A stretch of 64,000 nt of DNA from Paenibacillus sp. FSL W8-0426 (GCF_037969725.1 NZ_CP150203.1:140001-204000), one strand, 5' to 3'; counted from the stretch's first letter, positions 41,389-52,860 are shown. Program-made: numbers and translations. The notes: generated by a model not told the origin, from the sequence alone.

Positions 41389-42144
41389 ATGGGTAAAACG
41401 TGGTTGAAACCGCTGGCTGCGGTAATGGTGGCAGGGACGTTGATGGTAGGAGGAACGGCTTGGGTAGCGCCTGGAAGTTATGCTTACGCAGCCGAGGTAC
41501 AAGGAATACAGCAAAACACCATTAACGTTGTGGGTAAAGGCGAAATTCAGGTGAAACCTGACGTGGCGTATTTGTCGATCGGCGTGAGCAGCACGGCAGA
41601 GACGGCTGCATCGGCGCAGAAAGCGACGGCTGCCAAAATCAACAAAGTGATCAACCTGTTGAAAAACACGTGGAAAATCAGTGCGGACGACATTCAAACC
41701 GATCAATTCTATGTACAACCAAACTACACGTATTCGGAGAAAGACGGGCAAAAAGTTAAAGGATATACGGCATACCACACGCTCTCCGTAACGTATCGTG
41801 AACTGGACAAGGTGGGTGAACTGCTGGATGATGCTTCCCAAGCAGGCGCGAACAGCATCGACAACATCCGTTTCACGGTAGAGAGCCCGGAGAAATACGA
41901 AGCTCAAGTCATTGAAAAAGCTGTGGCCAATGCCGACGTAAAAGCTGCGGCGATCGCAAAAGCAGTCAAACGCCAACTGGGCTCGGTATTGTCCGTAACG
42001 CAAGGCGATGCGGTAGCTCCAGTATTGTATGCGACGGAAAGCTCCTTTTCCAAATCAAGCGCGGATGGTGCAGCAGGCACGGCTGTTGAAACAGGTCTGG
42101 TAAAAGTGAATACGACACTGAGCATTACGTATGAAATGAAATAG
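41389..42144 (+). CDS. Exported SIMPL-domain protein
   Basis: Secreted protein of 251 aa. A signal peptide with a Gly/Ala/Val-rich core ends near AYA-AE at about 35. The rest is a SIMPL (DUF541) domain: INVVGKGEIQVKPDVAYLSIGVSS near 45, DDIQTDQFYVQPNYTY near 105 and GYTAYHTLSVTYRELDKVGELLDDASQAGAN near 126. The molecular role of the family is unclear. GGAGG precedes a GTGATG start; I take the ATG. Confidence 0.88.
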   Translation: MGKTWLKPLAAVMVAGTLMVGGTAWVAPGSYAYAAEVQGIQQNTINVVGKGEIQVKPDVAYLSIGVSSTAETAASAQKATAAKINKVINLLKNTWKISADDIQTDQFYVQPNYTYSEKDGQKVKGYTAYHTLSVTYRELDKVGELLDDASQAGANSIDNIRFTVESPEKYEAQVIEKAVANADVKAAAIAKAVKRQLGSVLSVTQGDAVAPVLYATESSFSKSSADGAAGTAVETGLVKVNTTLSITYEMK

Positions 42145-42170
42145 GAATTTCACACTAGGTAGGCCATTTT

Positions 42171-42214
42171 ATGGACCATCGCTTCGGAAGCAGAATTCCG
42201 GAAGTTATGGTCCA
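42171..42214 (+). other. Long-loop inverted repeat after the SIMPL gene
   Basis: ATGGACCAT (42171-42179) and ATGGTCCAT (42206-42214) are exact complements. There is no T-run, so termination is uncertain. The remaining gap up to 42435 shows no gene or other signal I can support. Confidence 0.45.
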
Positions 42215-42435
42215 TTTATGTTGTTCGGAGGTGGTCGGACCGTTATCCTTCGAAAAATAACAGTGAGGGTTATCCTAGAAGGGATAGTTGTGAGAAGCTG
42301 CTGGACGTTGTGGAAAGTAATCCGGTCCATTGGTATCGTTTTTGTGCGTTTGTTCGTGACAAAATATTCATGAACGGCGTCCGGATCGAACAATATTGTA
42401 ACTGGGGATGTAAACCTTTCCTGAATAGGGTTAAT

Positions 42436-42441
42436 TATAAT
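42436..42441 (+). promoter_or_regulatory. Possible -10 box before the exported copper-amine-oxidase-like protein gene
   Basis: TATAAT about 85 bases before the start codon, without a clear -35. A GAGGTG site and ATG at 42456 just downstream could translate a short peptide, considered and set aside elsewhere. Confidence 0.4.
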
Positions 42442-42525
42442 GAAGAGGTGAGCGTATGAGATATACGGTTCATCATTACATACGCAATATAACTCGATGG
42501 GATCATGGGAGAGGAGTTTTTATAT

Positions 42526-43623
42526 ATGACATCTTTGAAAAAATGGACAAGTGCGTTGTTGGCGGCAGGCGTAATGTTGGGAGGCAGCTCGGTATGGCTG
42601 GACCATTCCGTTCAGGCGGCATCGGTGACCTCGAAGGTATCAGCTCCTGCTGAAGTAACGTTGAAATCCGGCGGAAAAACACTCTCGCAAAAAGGGCTTC
42701 TGCAAAACGGTTCGACGTGGGTATCCCTTACAGCCGTGAAGGATGTAGCGGGCGGCACGCTTAAATATGATGCAAAGAAGAAAGAGTATGCCCTCTCGGC
42801 AGCTAATAATACAATGAGAATCGTTAAATCGGATGGCGAGAACATCGTTTATGTCAATGACTACTATACGCCGGTGGAAGCGAAGCTGATTCAAGGTCGT
42901 TTGTACATTCCGTTCTCTGCCATGAGAGATTATTTGGGCGTACAGGGCGATTGGGATGTCAAAACCAAAACACTGACCCTGAGCAAAGTGAAGCAAAACA
43001 ACATCGTTGTTAAATCGGCAACAACGAAAGTAACGTTGAAAAACGCCACGGTGGATATTAAGTACCCTCAGGTGAGCGGGCTGGCCAATGCGAACGCCGA
43101 AAAGGCGATCAACAAAGTGCTGAAGGACGAATCCGACGCGTTTGTGGCAAGCTTCAAAAATCAGATTAAAGAAATCGGGGCGCCTGAAGCCAACCGCCCA
43201 TACGGCTTCCAAAGCTCGTATGTGGTTACTTATAATGAAAACGGCGTGCTTGGGCTGATTACCGAACGTTATGAAGATTATGCGGGCGCACATGGCATGA
43301 CGACTCGCACCGGTCATACGTTTGCGTTAGACACGGGCAAGGCATTGAGCCTCGATGACGTGCTGCAAAACAATGCTTCCATGCGTCAGACGATTGGCAA
43401 AAAGGTAGGAGAACAACTGGAAGCGCTGGGTGGTTACCTCGATGGCTACAAAGGATTGAACAAGGATCAGGATTTCTATGTAACGCCTACGGGCATCGTG
43501 GTCTTCTTCCAACTGTATGAGTACACGGCGTATGCGCAAGGATTCCCGGAATTCCCGTTTACGTACAAAGAAATCCTGCCGAAGGGCAGCGAGCCATTCA
43601 GCAATGTAAGTGCGGATAAATAA
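42526..43623 (+). CDS. Exported protein with copper-amine-oxidase N-terminal-like domain and DUF3298 (RsiV/PdaC-like) domain
   Basis: Secreted protein of 365 aa. A signal peptide ends at VQAA near 30. Residues 45-150 form a copper amine oxidase N-terminal-like (stalk) domain (NGSTWVSLTAVKDVAGGTLKYD; QGRLYIPFSAMRDYLGVQGDWD), a frequent surface domain in Paenibacillus. The C-terminal part resembles DUF4163/DUF3298, as in PdaC and the anti-sigma factor RsiV (RYEDYAGAHGMTTRTGHTFALDTGKALSLDDVL; VFFQLYEYTAYAQGFPEFPFTY). It is probably a cell-wall-associated protein; no catalytic function is evident. The start at 42526 follows GGAGAGGAG. Confidence 0.83.
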   Translation: MTSLKKWTSALLAAGVMLGGSSVWLDHSVQAASVTSKVSAPAEVTLKSGGKTLSQKGLLQNGSTWVSLTAVKDVAGGTLKYDAKKKEYALSAANNTMRIVKSDGENIVYVNDYYTPVEAKLIQGRLYIPFSAMRDYLGVQGDWDVKTKTLTLSKVKQNNIVVKSATTKVTLKNATVDIKYPQVSGLANANAEKAINKVLKDESDAFVASFKNQIKEIGAPEANRPYGFQSSYVVTYNENGVLGLITERYEDYAGAHGMTTRTGHTFALDTGKALSLDDVLQNNASMRQTIGKKVGEQLEALGGYLDGYKGLNKDQDFYVTPTGIVVFFQLYEYTAYAQGFPEFPFTYKEILPKGSEPFSNVSADK

Positions 43624-43689
43624 GTAGGCAGATCGTATGATGCGATTCGGTCATGCGTGAGTGAGTTGAATCGAATGTGAGATAAGGAG

Positions 43690-43740
43690 AAGGGCATTGG
43701 TTGCCGAACAGTGATGTTTGGTGGCCAGTGCTCTCTTTTT
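43690..43740 (+). terminator. Terminator after the exported protein gene
   Basis: AGGGCATTGG pairs with CCAGTGCTCT (two G-U pairs) around a 20-base loop, followed by CTTTTT. Confidence 0.75.
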
Positions 43741-43830
43741 GAGGAACTTCATACACCTTATCGGTTCCAAAAACAGCTGATTAAAATTCTAATGAACATC
43801 AGGATCACTATTGGGGTGAAATTGTACTTT

Positions 43831-43934
43831 AAAGGTGATTTACTGGGTGAATAACGTGCCTCAGGTTCATTAAAGTTCTGTAAGGGCGAAATATCGGCGA
43901 ATAACGTGTGTGAGGTTCGTAAGATATCACCTTT
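43831..43934. repeat. Composite repeat element
   Basis: Two similar 25-base units, at 43846-43870 and 43896-43920, start exactly 50 bases apart and share GAATAACGTG and AGGTTC. They are enclosed by the exact inverted repeat AAAGGTGAT (43831-43839) and ATCACCTTT (43926-43934). There is no coding potential. It looks like a small dispersed or structured element rather than chance; copies elsewhere in the genome would prove that. Confidence 0.5.
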
Positions 43935-43956
43935 GTAAAAACGCATCAACTATGCG

Positions 43957-44002
43957 AAAAGGGCGTCTCCGTCACGTTGTTCACGTGCGGGGCGCCCTTT
44001 TG
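43957..44002. terminator. Bidirectional terminator before clpP
   Basis: AAAAGGGCG and CGCCCTTTT flank an inner ACGTGA-type helix (TCACGT/ACGTG). The A- and T-runs suit ending clpP on the minus strand and any read-through on the plus strand. Confidence 0.8.
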
Positions 44003-44067
44003 TTGGATCGTCTGTCAGCAAAATGCGACAAGTCGATCTTTAACGATTATAGATGTGGCACTGCGGC

Positions 44068-44664
44068 TTATACGCCTTGTGCACCTACGTTTTCGATAAC
44101 TTTATCTACGATACCGTATTCTGCAGCTTCGGCAGCAGTCATGAAGTAGTCGCGGTCGGTGTCTTTCTCGATGCGCTCCAGCGGTTGGCCTGTGCGCTCG
44201 GCAATGATGCGGTTCAAGGTATCGCGCATTTTCAGGATGCGGCGTGCGCGAATCTCGATGTCGGAGGCTTGGCCTTGTGCTCCGCCCAGCGGTTGGTGGA
44301 TCATGATTTCGCTGTTCGGCAGCGCGAAACGTTTGCCTTTGGCGCCAGCGTTGAGCAGGAACGCGCCCATGGATGCCGCCATACCCACACAGATGGTCGA
44401 TACATCTGGTTTAATAAACTGCATCGTGTCATAGATCGCCATACCGGCTGTAATGGATCCGCCAGGGCTGTTGATGTATAAGTGAATGTCTTTCTCCGGA
44501 TCTTCCGCAGTCAGGAACAGCATCTGTGCAATGATAGAGTTTGCGACAACGTCATTGACGTCGCTACCAAGGAAGATAATGCGATCCTTCAGCAATCTGG
44601 AATAAATGTCATAAGCGCGTTCGCCGCGATTGCTTTGTTCAACGACCATAGGAATGTAACTCAC
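44068..44664 (-). CDS. clpP: ATP-dependent Clp protease proteolytic subunit
   Basis: Serine protease of 198 aa that forms the double-heptamer chamber used by ClpX/ClpC/ClpE. Catalytic Ser98 lies in [13 protein letters not shown] and His123 in IMIHQPLGG; the third residue Asp lies near 172 in [13 protein letters not shown]. It starts with GTG preceded by a strong AGGAGG. The promoter carries a CtsR operator. A single copy gene on the minus strand with its own terminator. Confidence 0.97.
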   Translation of the reverse strand: MSYIPMVVEQSNRGERAYDIYSRLLKDRIIFLGSDVNDVVANSIIAQMLFLTAEDPEKDIHLYINSPGGSITAGMAIYDTMQFIKPDVSTICVGMAASMGAFLLNAGAKGKRFALPNSEIMIHQPLGGAQGQASDIEIRARRILKMRDTLNRIIAERTGQPLERIEKDTDRDYFMTAAEAAEYGIVDKVIENVGAQGV

Positions 44665-44734
44665 GTGAAAAACCTCCTCGGAAATGTGATGTTAAATTTG
44701 GTGGTTATATTTAAACTGTTACCGTATTAACCAC

Positions 44735-44774
44735 ATCATAAACAATTTCAATCAAAAAGTCAAAGAAAGTCAAA
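44735..44774 (-). promoter_or_regulatory. clpP promoter overlapped by a CtsR operator
   Basis: On the minus strand TTGACT (44763-44758) and TATGAT (44740-44735) are 17 bases apart, a standard sigma-A promoter. On the plus strand AGTCAAA at 44758-44764 and again at 44768-44774, separated by GAA, give an exact CtsR heptad direct repeat covering the -35 box. CtsR would repress clpP until heat or protein stress. Confidence 0.88.
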
Positions 44775-44842
44775 CTAACTTTGAAAAAAAAGAAACCTCT
44801 CCGGTTTCACTGGTTAAACAACTTATGAAAGCAAAGTAAAAA

Positions 44843-44917
44843 TGGCGCGCCCGCCAAGAATCGAACTTGGATCTCAGGCTTCGGAGGCCTACGTCATATC
44901 CATTGGACCACGGGCGC
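44843..44917 (-). tRNA. tRNA-Arg (CCG)
   Basis: On the minus strand acceptor GCGCCCG pairs with CGGGCGC, the anticodon loop is CTCCGAA, the T-loop TTCGATT, and CCA is encoded. It is a single tRNA gene upstream of clpP and points the same way. Confidence 0.93.
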
Positions 44918-45241
44918 ACAATCAATCAAATATGTGACAGCAATAATGATTATAGCTCATGACCCAATCAATTGCAAGCAGATGATTCGAAAGAAATCGT
45001 TTGGAATGTGCCGAAAATGATCATGCTGAAAATATGCGGATAAAGAACTGCTTTCGGTACATGCTATAAGAGGTTTGTTGATGTGCGGTCTCCTGGTTTG
45101 CAGGGGCGATATATAGATGGGAAAGCAGCCGATCTTCTATATATAGTATGCCGAATGCGGACTACAAGTTGCCGTGGCAGGATTGTGAAAAATTGCGCGT
45201 GAAAATGCCCTGAAACGGGATGAAATGGGCCTTTGAAACAC

Positions 45242-45301
45242 TTGCATGTCGCGTCAGTTTTAGGTAGAATATACGTGGGACTTAAAAAGTTAACCCGGGA
45301 C
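45242..45301 (+). promoter_or_regulatory. cggR-gapA operon promoter and CggR operator
   Basis: TTGCAT (45242-45247) and TAGAAT (45265-45270) are 17 bases apart. Just downstream TGGGAC (45276-45281) and CGGGAC (45296-45301) begin exactly 20 bases apart, the same period as the CGGGAC repeats of the B. subtilis CggR operator, though the TGTC halves are not conserved. CggR bound here would block transcription; fructose-1,6-bisphosphate releases it. The rest of 44918-45241 shows nothing I can name. Confidence 0.7.
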
Positions 45302-45354
45302 ATTTTAGGGCCATGATATGAGCTTGGAACGAGAAGCTTGCGGGAGTGGAAAGC

Positions 45355-46380
45355 ATGCGAAAGATTTTAGAAGTGCAAAAGCAGCTTCTGCCTGATCTCA
45401 TGGATGTCTTGAAGAAGAGGTATACGATTCTCCACCAGATCATGTTATCGGATGTGATCGGACGAAGAACGTTAGCCAATTCCATGCAGATGACCGAGCG
45501 GGTTCTGAGAGCTGAGACCGATCTGTTGAAGGCTCAGGGACTAATTGAAATCGACAGCGCGGGGATGAAGATCAGCGAGGCGGGGCTTGAGTTGCTGCAG
45601 CAATTGGAGCCGGTAGCCAAAGAGCTGTTCGGATTGTCCGAACTGGAAGAACGCATCATGCAAGCCTACGGTCTGCAAAAGGTAGTCGTCGTTCCCGGCG
45701 ATTCGGATGCCTCACCGCTGGCCAAGCGGGAATTGGGCAAGGCCGGAGCGAAAGCGCTGAGCAGTGTTATGAACGATAATGATGTTGTAGCTGTCACGGG
45801 CGGCTCAACGACGGCCGAAGTTGCGGAGCAATTGACGCTGCCGACCTCACTCAAAGGCGTCTGGTTCGTGCCTGCGCGGGGCGGGCTGGGAGAAAGCCTT
45901 GAAATTCAGGCCAATACGATTGCATCCACGATGGCAAAGCGGGCGGGAGCGCAATACAAACTCCTGCATGTACCGGATTTGCTAAGTGATCACGCCTATG
46001 AATCGCTGATTCAGGACCCGAGCGTGCAAGAGATTCTGCAGCTGATCCGCAAATCGCGGATAGTCATTCACGGAATCGGCGATGCCGTGGAGATGGCGCG
46101 GAGGCGCAAGCTTGCACCGGAGATCTTGGAAGAGCTCAAGGAGCAAGGGGCAGTATCCGAATCTTACGGTTATTACTTCAACGATCAGGGTGAAGTGGTA
46201 CATACCATGCTCACTCTGGGCATGCGGCTGCAGGATATCGAAAGGACGGACGTGGTCATCGGCATTGCGGGCGGCGCCAGCAAGGCAGCTGCCATTCATT
46301 CGGTGCTCCGGTTCGGCCAGGAAGATATTCTGATCATCGACGAGGCCGCGGCGAAAGTCATCGTCGCCGAGTTGGACTGA
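45355..46380 (+). CDS. cggR: Central glycolytic genes regulator CggR (SorC family)
   Basis: Repressor of 341 aa. An N-terminal winged helix-turn-helix (about 20-70: RRTLANSMQMTERVLRAETDLLKAQGLIEI) is followed by a SorC-type sugar-binding domain (VAVTGGSTTAEVAEQL near 140; HGIGDAVEMARRRKL near 238; IGIAGGASKAAAIHSVLR near 302). Fructose-1,6-bisphosphate is the usual effector. The start at 45355 follows GGGAGTGG; a GTG nine bases upstream lies within that site. First gene of the glycolytic operon and likely autoregulated through the repeats at 45276-45301. Confidence 0.95.
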   Translation: MRKILEVQKQLLPDLMDVLKKRYTILHQIMLSDVIGRRTLANSMQMTERVLRAETDLLKAQGLIEIDSAGMKISEAGLELLQQLEPVAKELFGLSELEERIMQAYGLQKVVVVPGDSDASPLAKRELGKAGAKALSSVMNDNDVVAVTGGSTTAEVAEQLTLPTSLKGVWFVPARGGLGESLEIQANTIASTMAKRAGAQYKLLHVPDLLSDHAYESLIQDPSVQEILQLIRKSRIVIHGIGDAVEMARRRKLAPEILEELKEQGAVSESYGYYFNDQGEVVHTMLTLGMRLQDIERTDVVIGIAGGASKAAAIHSVLRFGQEDILIIDEAAAKVIVAELD

Positions 46381-46410
46381 TTGCTTTTCCTAGTCGTATC
46401 GTAATTCAGT

Positions 46411-46443
46411 TGTCTTGACGGACCTCACCGTCTGTCTTGAATA
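46411..46443 (+). promoter_or_regulatory. Possible gapA promoter or processing structure
   Basis: TTGACG at 46415-46420 starts a small hairpin GACGG/CCGTC and lies between two copies of TGTCTTGA (46411-46418 and 46433-46440). It could be a -35 for a gapA promoter with a poor -10, or a stem marking the cut between cggR and gapA mRNA known from B. subtilis. The sequence alone does not decide. Confidence 0.35.
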
Positions 46444-46490
46444 TATAAAGCTTCATACAAAACTAATCAAAACTTGGGAGGAACTTACTC

Positions 46491-47498
46491 ATGATTAAAG
46501 TAGGTATTAACGGTTTTGGACGTATCGGTCGTTTGGCATTCCGCCGCATTCAAAATGTAGAAGGCATCGAAGTTGTAGCAATCAACGACTTGACTGACGC
46601 TAAAATGCTCGCGCATTTGCTTAAATATGATACAACTCAAGGTCGTTTCGACGGCGAAGTTGAAGTACACGACGGTTTCTTCAAAGTGAACGGCAAAGAA
46701 GTTAAAGTTATCGCTAACCGTAACCCAGAAGAACTGCCTTGGGGCGACCTGGGCGTAGACATCGTTCTGGAATGTACTGGTTTCTTCACAACAAAAGAAG
46801 CTGCTGAGAAACACCTTAAAGGCGGCGCTAAAAAAGTGGTTATCTCCGCACCAGCTACTGGCGACATGAAAACCATCGTTTACAACGTAAACCATGACAT
46901 CCTCGACGGTACTGAAACTGTAATCTCCGGCGCATCTTGCACAACAAACTGCCTGGCTCCTATGGCAAAAACACTGCAAGACAAATTCGGAATCGTTCAA
47001 GGTTTGATGACTACAATCCACGCTTACACTGGCGACCAAAACACGCTGGATGCTCCGCACCCTAAAGGTGACTTCCGTCGTGCTCGCGCAGCGGCTGAAA
47101 ACATCATTCCTAACACAACTGGTGCTGCTAAAGCAATCGGTCTGGTTATCCCTGAACTGCAAGGCAAATTGGATGGTGCAGCTCAACGCGTACCAACACC
47201 AACAGGTTCCCTGACTGAGCTGGTAACGGTTCTGGAGAAAAAAGTAACGGCTGAAGAAGTTAACGCAGCAATGAAAGAAGCTTCCGATCCGCAAACTTTC
47301 GGATACACAGAAGACGAAATCGTATCTTCCGACATCGTGGGCATTACTTTCGGTTCCCTGTTCGATGCAACTCAAACTAAAGTTCTGACTGTGGGCGACC
47401 AACAACTGGTTAAAACTGTAGCTTGGTACGACAACGAAATGTCCTACACAGCTCAATTGGTTCGCACATTGGAGCACTTTGCAAAAATGATCAAGTAA
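46491..47498 (+). CDS. gapA: Glyceraldehyde-3-phosphate dehydrogenase (NAD-dependent)
   Basis: Glycolytic enzyme of 335 aa. NAD-binding [13 protein letters not shown] is at 6-18, Asp33 in INDLTD favours NAD over NADP, and catalytic Cys150 lies in [12 protein letters not shown]. Highly biased codon use (GGT, CTG, GAA, AAA) indicates strong expression. GGGAGGA precedes the ATG. It follows cggR as in the B. subtilis gapA operon, and its transcript is probably the most abundant part of the operon. Confidence 0.97.
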   Translation: MIKVGINGFGRIGRLAFRRIQNVEGIEVVAINDLTDAKMLAHLLKYDTTQGRFDGEVEVHDGFFKVNGKEVKVIANRNPEELPWGDLGVDIVLECTGFFTTKEAAEKHLKGGAKKVVISAPATGDMKTIVYNVNHDILDGTETVISGASCTTNCLAPMAKTLQDKFGIVQGLMTTIHAYTGDQNTLDAPHPKGDFRRARAAAENIIPNTTGAAKAIGLVIPELQGKLDGAAQRVPTPTGSLTELVTVLEKKVTAEEVNAAMKEASDPQTFGYTEDEIVSSDIVGITFGSLFDATQTKVLTVGDQQLVKTVAWYDNEMSYTAQLVRTLEHFAKMIK

Positions 47499-47513
47499 TA
47501 TCTGCATCATCAT

Positions 47514-47551
47514 AGAGCGGAAACAGAGCTATTGTTGTTTCCGCTCTTTAT
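47514..47551 (+). other. Intercistronic stem-loop between gapA and pgk
   Basis: Perfect 11-bp stem AGAGCGGAAAC / GTTTCCGCTCT with a 12-base loop, followed by TTATCTAT rather than a solid T-run. It may be a partial terminator or a 3' stabiliser that keeps gapA mRNA above the level of the downstream genes. Confidence 0.7.
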
Positions 47552-47650
47552 CTATCAACCTTTTGCAAATTTCTCAAAAACACCGGCATGAACAGGGCTA
47601 TTCTGGCCCCATGATCATGCACAAAATACATGGGTGCGGAGGAACGACCA

Positions 47651-48832
47651 ATGAACAAAAAAAGTGTACGCGATATCGAATTGAACGGTAAAAAGGTATT
47701 TGTACGTGTAGATTTCAATGTGCCGCTCGAAGATGGTAAAATTACAGATGACAAACGTATTCGCGAAACCCTGCCTACGATCAACTACTTGATCGAAAAA
47801 GGCGCAAAGGTTATTTTGGCGAGCCACCTGGGACGTCCAAAAGGCGAAGTTGTCGAGTCCATGCGTCTGACTCCGGCTGCCGAGCGCTTGTCCGAACTGC
47901 TGGGCAAACCGGTAGTCAAAGCTGACGATTCGATCGGTGAAGCTGTAAAAGCGCAAGTTGCCGAACTGAAAAACGGCGACGTTCTGCTGCTTGAAAACGT
48001 GCGTTTCCACGCTGGCGAAGAGAAAAACGATCCGGAATTGGCAAAAGCGTTTGCCGAGCTGGCTGACGTATTCGTCAACGATGCATTTGGCGCGGCGCAC
48101 AGAGCACACGCTTCCACAGAAGGCATCGCTCACCTGCTGCCAGCCGTATCCGGCTTGCTGATGGAGAAAGAACTGGAGGTTTTGGGTAAAGCATTGTCCA
48201 ACCCTGACCGTCCTTTCACGGCGATTATCGGCGGTTCCAAAGTAAAAGACAAAATCGATGTCATCGACAACCTGCTTAACATCGCAGACAACGTAATCAT
48301 CGGTGGCGGCCTGTCCTACACATTCATGAAGGCACAAGGCTTTGAAGTGGGTCAATCCCTGCTCGACGAGTCCAAACTGGACGTTGCTCTGGGCTTCATC
48401 GAAAAAGCAAAAAAACTGGGCAAAAACTTCTACCTGCCGGTGGATATCGTGATCTCCGATGACTTCAGCGCAAATGCTAACACTAAGATCGTTGAAGTAG
48501 GCGACATCCCTGCGGATTGGGAAGGAATCGACATCGGTCCTAAAACGCGCGAGATTTACGCTGACGTAATCAAAAACTCCAAACTCGTTGTTTGGAACGG
48601 ACCAATGGGCGTATTTGAAATCGAGCCATTCTCCCACGGTACTCGTGCGGTAGCGGAAGCATGCGCAACAACAGACGCTTACACTGTAATCGGTGGCGGA
48701 GACTCTGCTGCAGCGGCTGAGAAATTCAAGCTGGCTGACAAAATGGACCACATCTCCACAGGTGGCGGTGCCTCCCTCGAATTCATGGAAGGCAAACAGC
48801 TTCCAGGCGTAGTTGCATTAAACGACAAGTAA
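47651..48832 (+). CDS. pgk: Phosphoglycerate kinase
   Basis: Makes ATP and 3-phosphoglycerate from 1,3-bisphosphoglycerate. Length 393 aa. Substrate-binding [13 protein letters not shown] near 19 and [10 protein letters not shown] near 58, with the nucleotide region [12 protein letters not shown] near 350. The ATG at 47651 is chosen for its GGAGG site; a start at 47630 would lie before that site. Confidence 0.97.
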   Translation: MNKKSVRDIELNGKKVFVRVDFNVPLEDGKITDDKRIRETLPTINYLIEKGAKVILASHLGRPKGEVVESMRLTPAAERLSELLGKPVVKADDSIGEAVKAQVAELKNGDVLLLENVRFHAGEEKNDPELAKAFAELADVFVNDAFGAAHRAHASTEGIAHLLPAVSGLLMEKELEVLGKALSNPDRPFTAIIGGSKVKDKIDVIDNLLNIADNVIIGGGLSYTFMKAQGFEVGQSLLDESKLDVALGFIEKAKKLGKNFYLPVDIVISDDFSANANTKIVEVGDIPADWEGIDIGPKTREIYADVIKNSKLVVWNGPMGVFEIEPFSHGTRAVAEACATTDAYTVIGGGDSAAAAEKFKLADKMDHISTGGGASLEFMEGKQLPGVVALNDK

Positions 48833-49618
<786 letters not shown>

Positions 49619-49619
49619 G

Positions 49620-51164
49620 ATGACAGCACCAAAACCGGTAGCATTGATCATCATGGACGGTTTCGGACTCCGTAACACGGTGGAAGGTAATGCCGTGGCA
49701 CAAGCTAACAAACCGAACTATGACAAATACATGAGCAAATACCCTCACACCACGCTTACCGCTTGCGGCGAAGCTGTTGGTTTGCCTGAAGGGCAAATGG
49801 GTAACTCCGAGGTAGGCCATTTGAATATCGGTGCAGGCCGCATCGTATATCAAGACTTGACCCGGATTTCGAAGTCCATTCGCGAAGGCGAGTTTTTCGA
49901 AAACGAAACGCTCGTCAAAGCAGTGCGCGAAGCAAAGCAAAACGGCAAAAAACTGCACCTGTATGGCCTGTTGTCCGATGGCGGCGTACATAGCCACATC
50001 GATCACCTGTTTGCCATGCTGGACCTGGCCAAAAAAGAAGGAATGAATGACGTGTACATTCATGCTTTCATGGATGGTCGCGACGTTATGCCGGATAGCG
50101 GTAAAGACTTCATGAAAAAACTGATCGCCAAAATCGAAGAGGTTGGTATCGGACAGATCGCAACGGTCCAAGGCCGTTATTATGCGATGGACCGCGACAA
50201 ACGTTGGGAGCGCGTGGAGAAATCCTATCGTGCCATCGTTTATGGCGAAGGTCCGCAGTATACTGACCCGCTCAAAGCGGTCGAAGAATCGTACGAAAAA
50301 TCCGTGTTCGACGAATTCGTTGAACCAACGGTCATCGTCAAAGCGGACGGTCAACCGGTAGGTCTCGTGGAAAGCGGCGACTCCGTCGTATTCCTCAACT
50401 TCCGTCCTGACCGCGCGATCCAGTTGTCGCAGGTATTCACCAACAAGGATTTCCGCGGTTTCGATCGTGGACCGAAATTCCCTGAAGGCCTGCACTTTGT
50501 GTGCTTGACATTGTTCAGCGAGACAGTGGATGGTTTTGTGGCTTACGAGCCGAAAAACTTGGACAACACGCTGGGCGAAGTTCTCGTACAGCAAGGCAAA
50601 AAACAGCTGCGCATTGCAGAAACCGAAAAATATCCTCACGTAACGTTCTTCTTCAGCGGCGGCCGCGATGTGGAGCTTCCAGGCGAAACTCGCGTGCTGA
50701 TCAACTCGCCGAAGGTCGCAACATACGACCTGAAGCCGGAGATGAGCGCTTATGAAGTGGCTGACGCAGCGGTGCGTGAGATTGAATCGGATAAACACGA
50801 TGCGATCATCCTGAACTTTGCCAACCCTGACATGGTCGGACACTCCGGTTTGCTGGAGCCTACCATCAAGGCGGTTGAAGCGACAGATGAATGCATGGGC
50901 CGCGTCGTTGAAGCTGTTCTTGCCAAAGGCGGCGTTGTGCTGATCACGGCTGACCATGGTAACGCGGATATGGTATTTGACGAGCAGGGACGTCCGTTCA
51001 CTGCACATACAACCAATCCGGTTCCGTTCATCGTAACGGACGAAAACGTAACGCTGCGCGAAGGCGGAATTTTGGCGGATATCGCGCCAACGATTCTCGA
51101 CCTGATGCAGCTGCCAAAACCGGAAGAAATGACGGGAACATCCGTCATCGCTGCCCGCAAGTAA
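49620..51164 (+). CDS. gpmI: 2,3-bisphosphoglycerate-independent phosphoglycerate mutase
   Basis: Mn-dependent mutase of 514 aa that converts 3- to 2-phosphoglycerate. Alkaline-phosphatase-like metal site starts with IIMDGFG (Asp13); the phosphorylated Ser63 lies in [15 protein letters not shown]; further ligands lie in TADHGNADM near 443. In sporulating bacteria its Mn and pH sensitivity lets 3-phosphoglycerate build up in the spore. GAGGGGG within the end of tpiA is the ribosome site; a longer frame upstream lies inside tpiA and is rejected. Confidence 0.97.
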   Translation: MTAPKPVALIIMDGFGLRNTVEGNAVAQANKPNYDKYMSKYPHTTLTACGEAVGLPEGQMGNSEVGHLNIGAGRIVYQDLTRISKSIREGEFFENETLVKAVREAKQNGKKLHLYGLLSDGGVHSHIDHLFAMLDLAKKEGMNDVYIHAFMDGRDVMPDSGKDFMKKLIAKIEEVGIGQIATVQGRYYAMDRDKRWERVEKSYRAIVYGEGPQYTDPLKAVEESYEKSVFDEFVEPTVIVKADGQPVGLVESGDSVVFLNFRPDRAIQLSQVFTNKDFRGFDRGPKFPEGLHFVCLTLFSETVDGFVAYEPKNLDNTLGEVLVQQGKKQLRIAETEKYPHVTFFFSGGRDVELPGETRVLINSPKVATYDLKPEMSAYEVADAAVREIESDKHDAIILNFANPDMVGHSGLLEPTIKAVEATDECMGRVVEAVLAKGGVVLITADHGNADMVFDEQGRPFTAHTTNPVPFIVTDENVTLREGGILADIAPTILDLMQLPKPEEMTGTSVIAARK

Positions 51165-51207
51165 TTTTTCTATGAGACGTGTGAAGTTTGCACAATGAAC
51201 GGAGGAA

Positions 51208-51317
51208 GCAGAAATAGCCTGGAGAAGCGAAGCGGTCGCCTTTATCACATGATTTCAACTTATGAAAATAAGTTCAAAGAAATCAGGGGATAATTAGCGA
51301 TCGGAAGGCGATTCTGC
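51208..51317 (+). other. Nested hairpin structure in the gpmI-eno gap
   Basis: Five pairs of complementary arms nest in order: GCAGAA (51208) with TTCTGC (51312); TCGCCTT (51236) with AAGGCGA (51305); TATC (51243) with GATA (51289); TGATTTC (51250) with GAAATCA (51279); AACTTAT (51257) with ATAAGTT (51268), capped by GAAA. That makes a hinged rod of about 110 nt, with no T-run after it. It could be an untranslated RNA element controlling eno or a dispersed structured repeat. Confidence 0.6.
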
Positions 51318-51359
51318 GGACGTAGTGAATCAGTGCAAACGTAAGTGGGTCCCAAATAA

Positions 51360-52676
<1,317 letters not shown>

Positions 52677-52697
52677 GTTGTCTTGCGACAACTCCAG

Positions 52698-52727
52698 GGC
52701 AAGCCGGGTCACCGGCTTGCCTGTTTT
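52698..52727 (+). terminator. Terminator of the glycolytic operon
   Basis: 10-bp stem GGCAAGCCGG/CCGGCTTGCC with loop GTCA, then TGTTTTT. Confidence 0.95.
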
Positions 52728-52774
52728 TGTTCACCGAACAGTGCTCAGCAGCAGGATCGCTTGGGCTTATCCAC

Positions 52775-52803
52775 TTGTGTCGCGCGATTAGCTATGCTAC
52801 AAT
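52775..52803 (+). promoter_or_regulatory. Promoter of secG
   Basis: TTGTGT (52775-52780), 17-base spacer, TACAAT (52798-52803), about 57 bases before the start codon. Confidence 0.7.
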
Positions 52804-52860
52804 TAAACTAACTGTTTTTATGTTGAGATGTTATGCCCACAGGAGTAGGAGGTGGAAAGA

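Noticed and set aside
42456..42653. Short frame with a fair GAGGTG ribosome site before the exported protein gene
   Set aside because: Most of it lies inside the signal-peptide gene in another frame and the product has no recognisable features; a leader peptide cannot be excluded but is unsupported.
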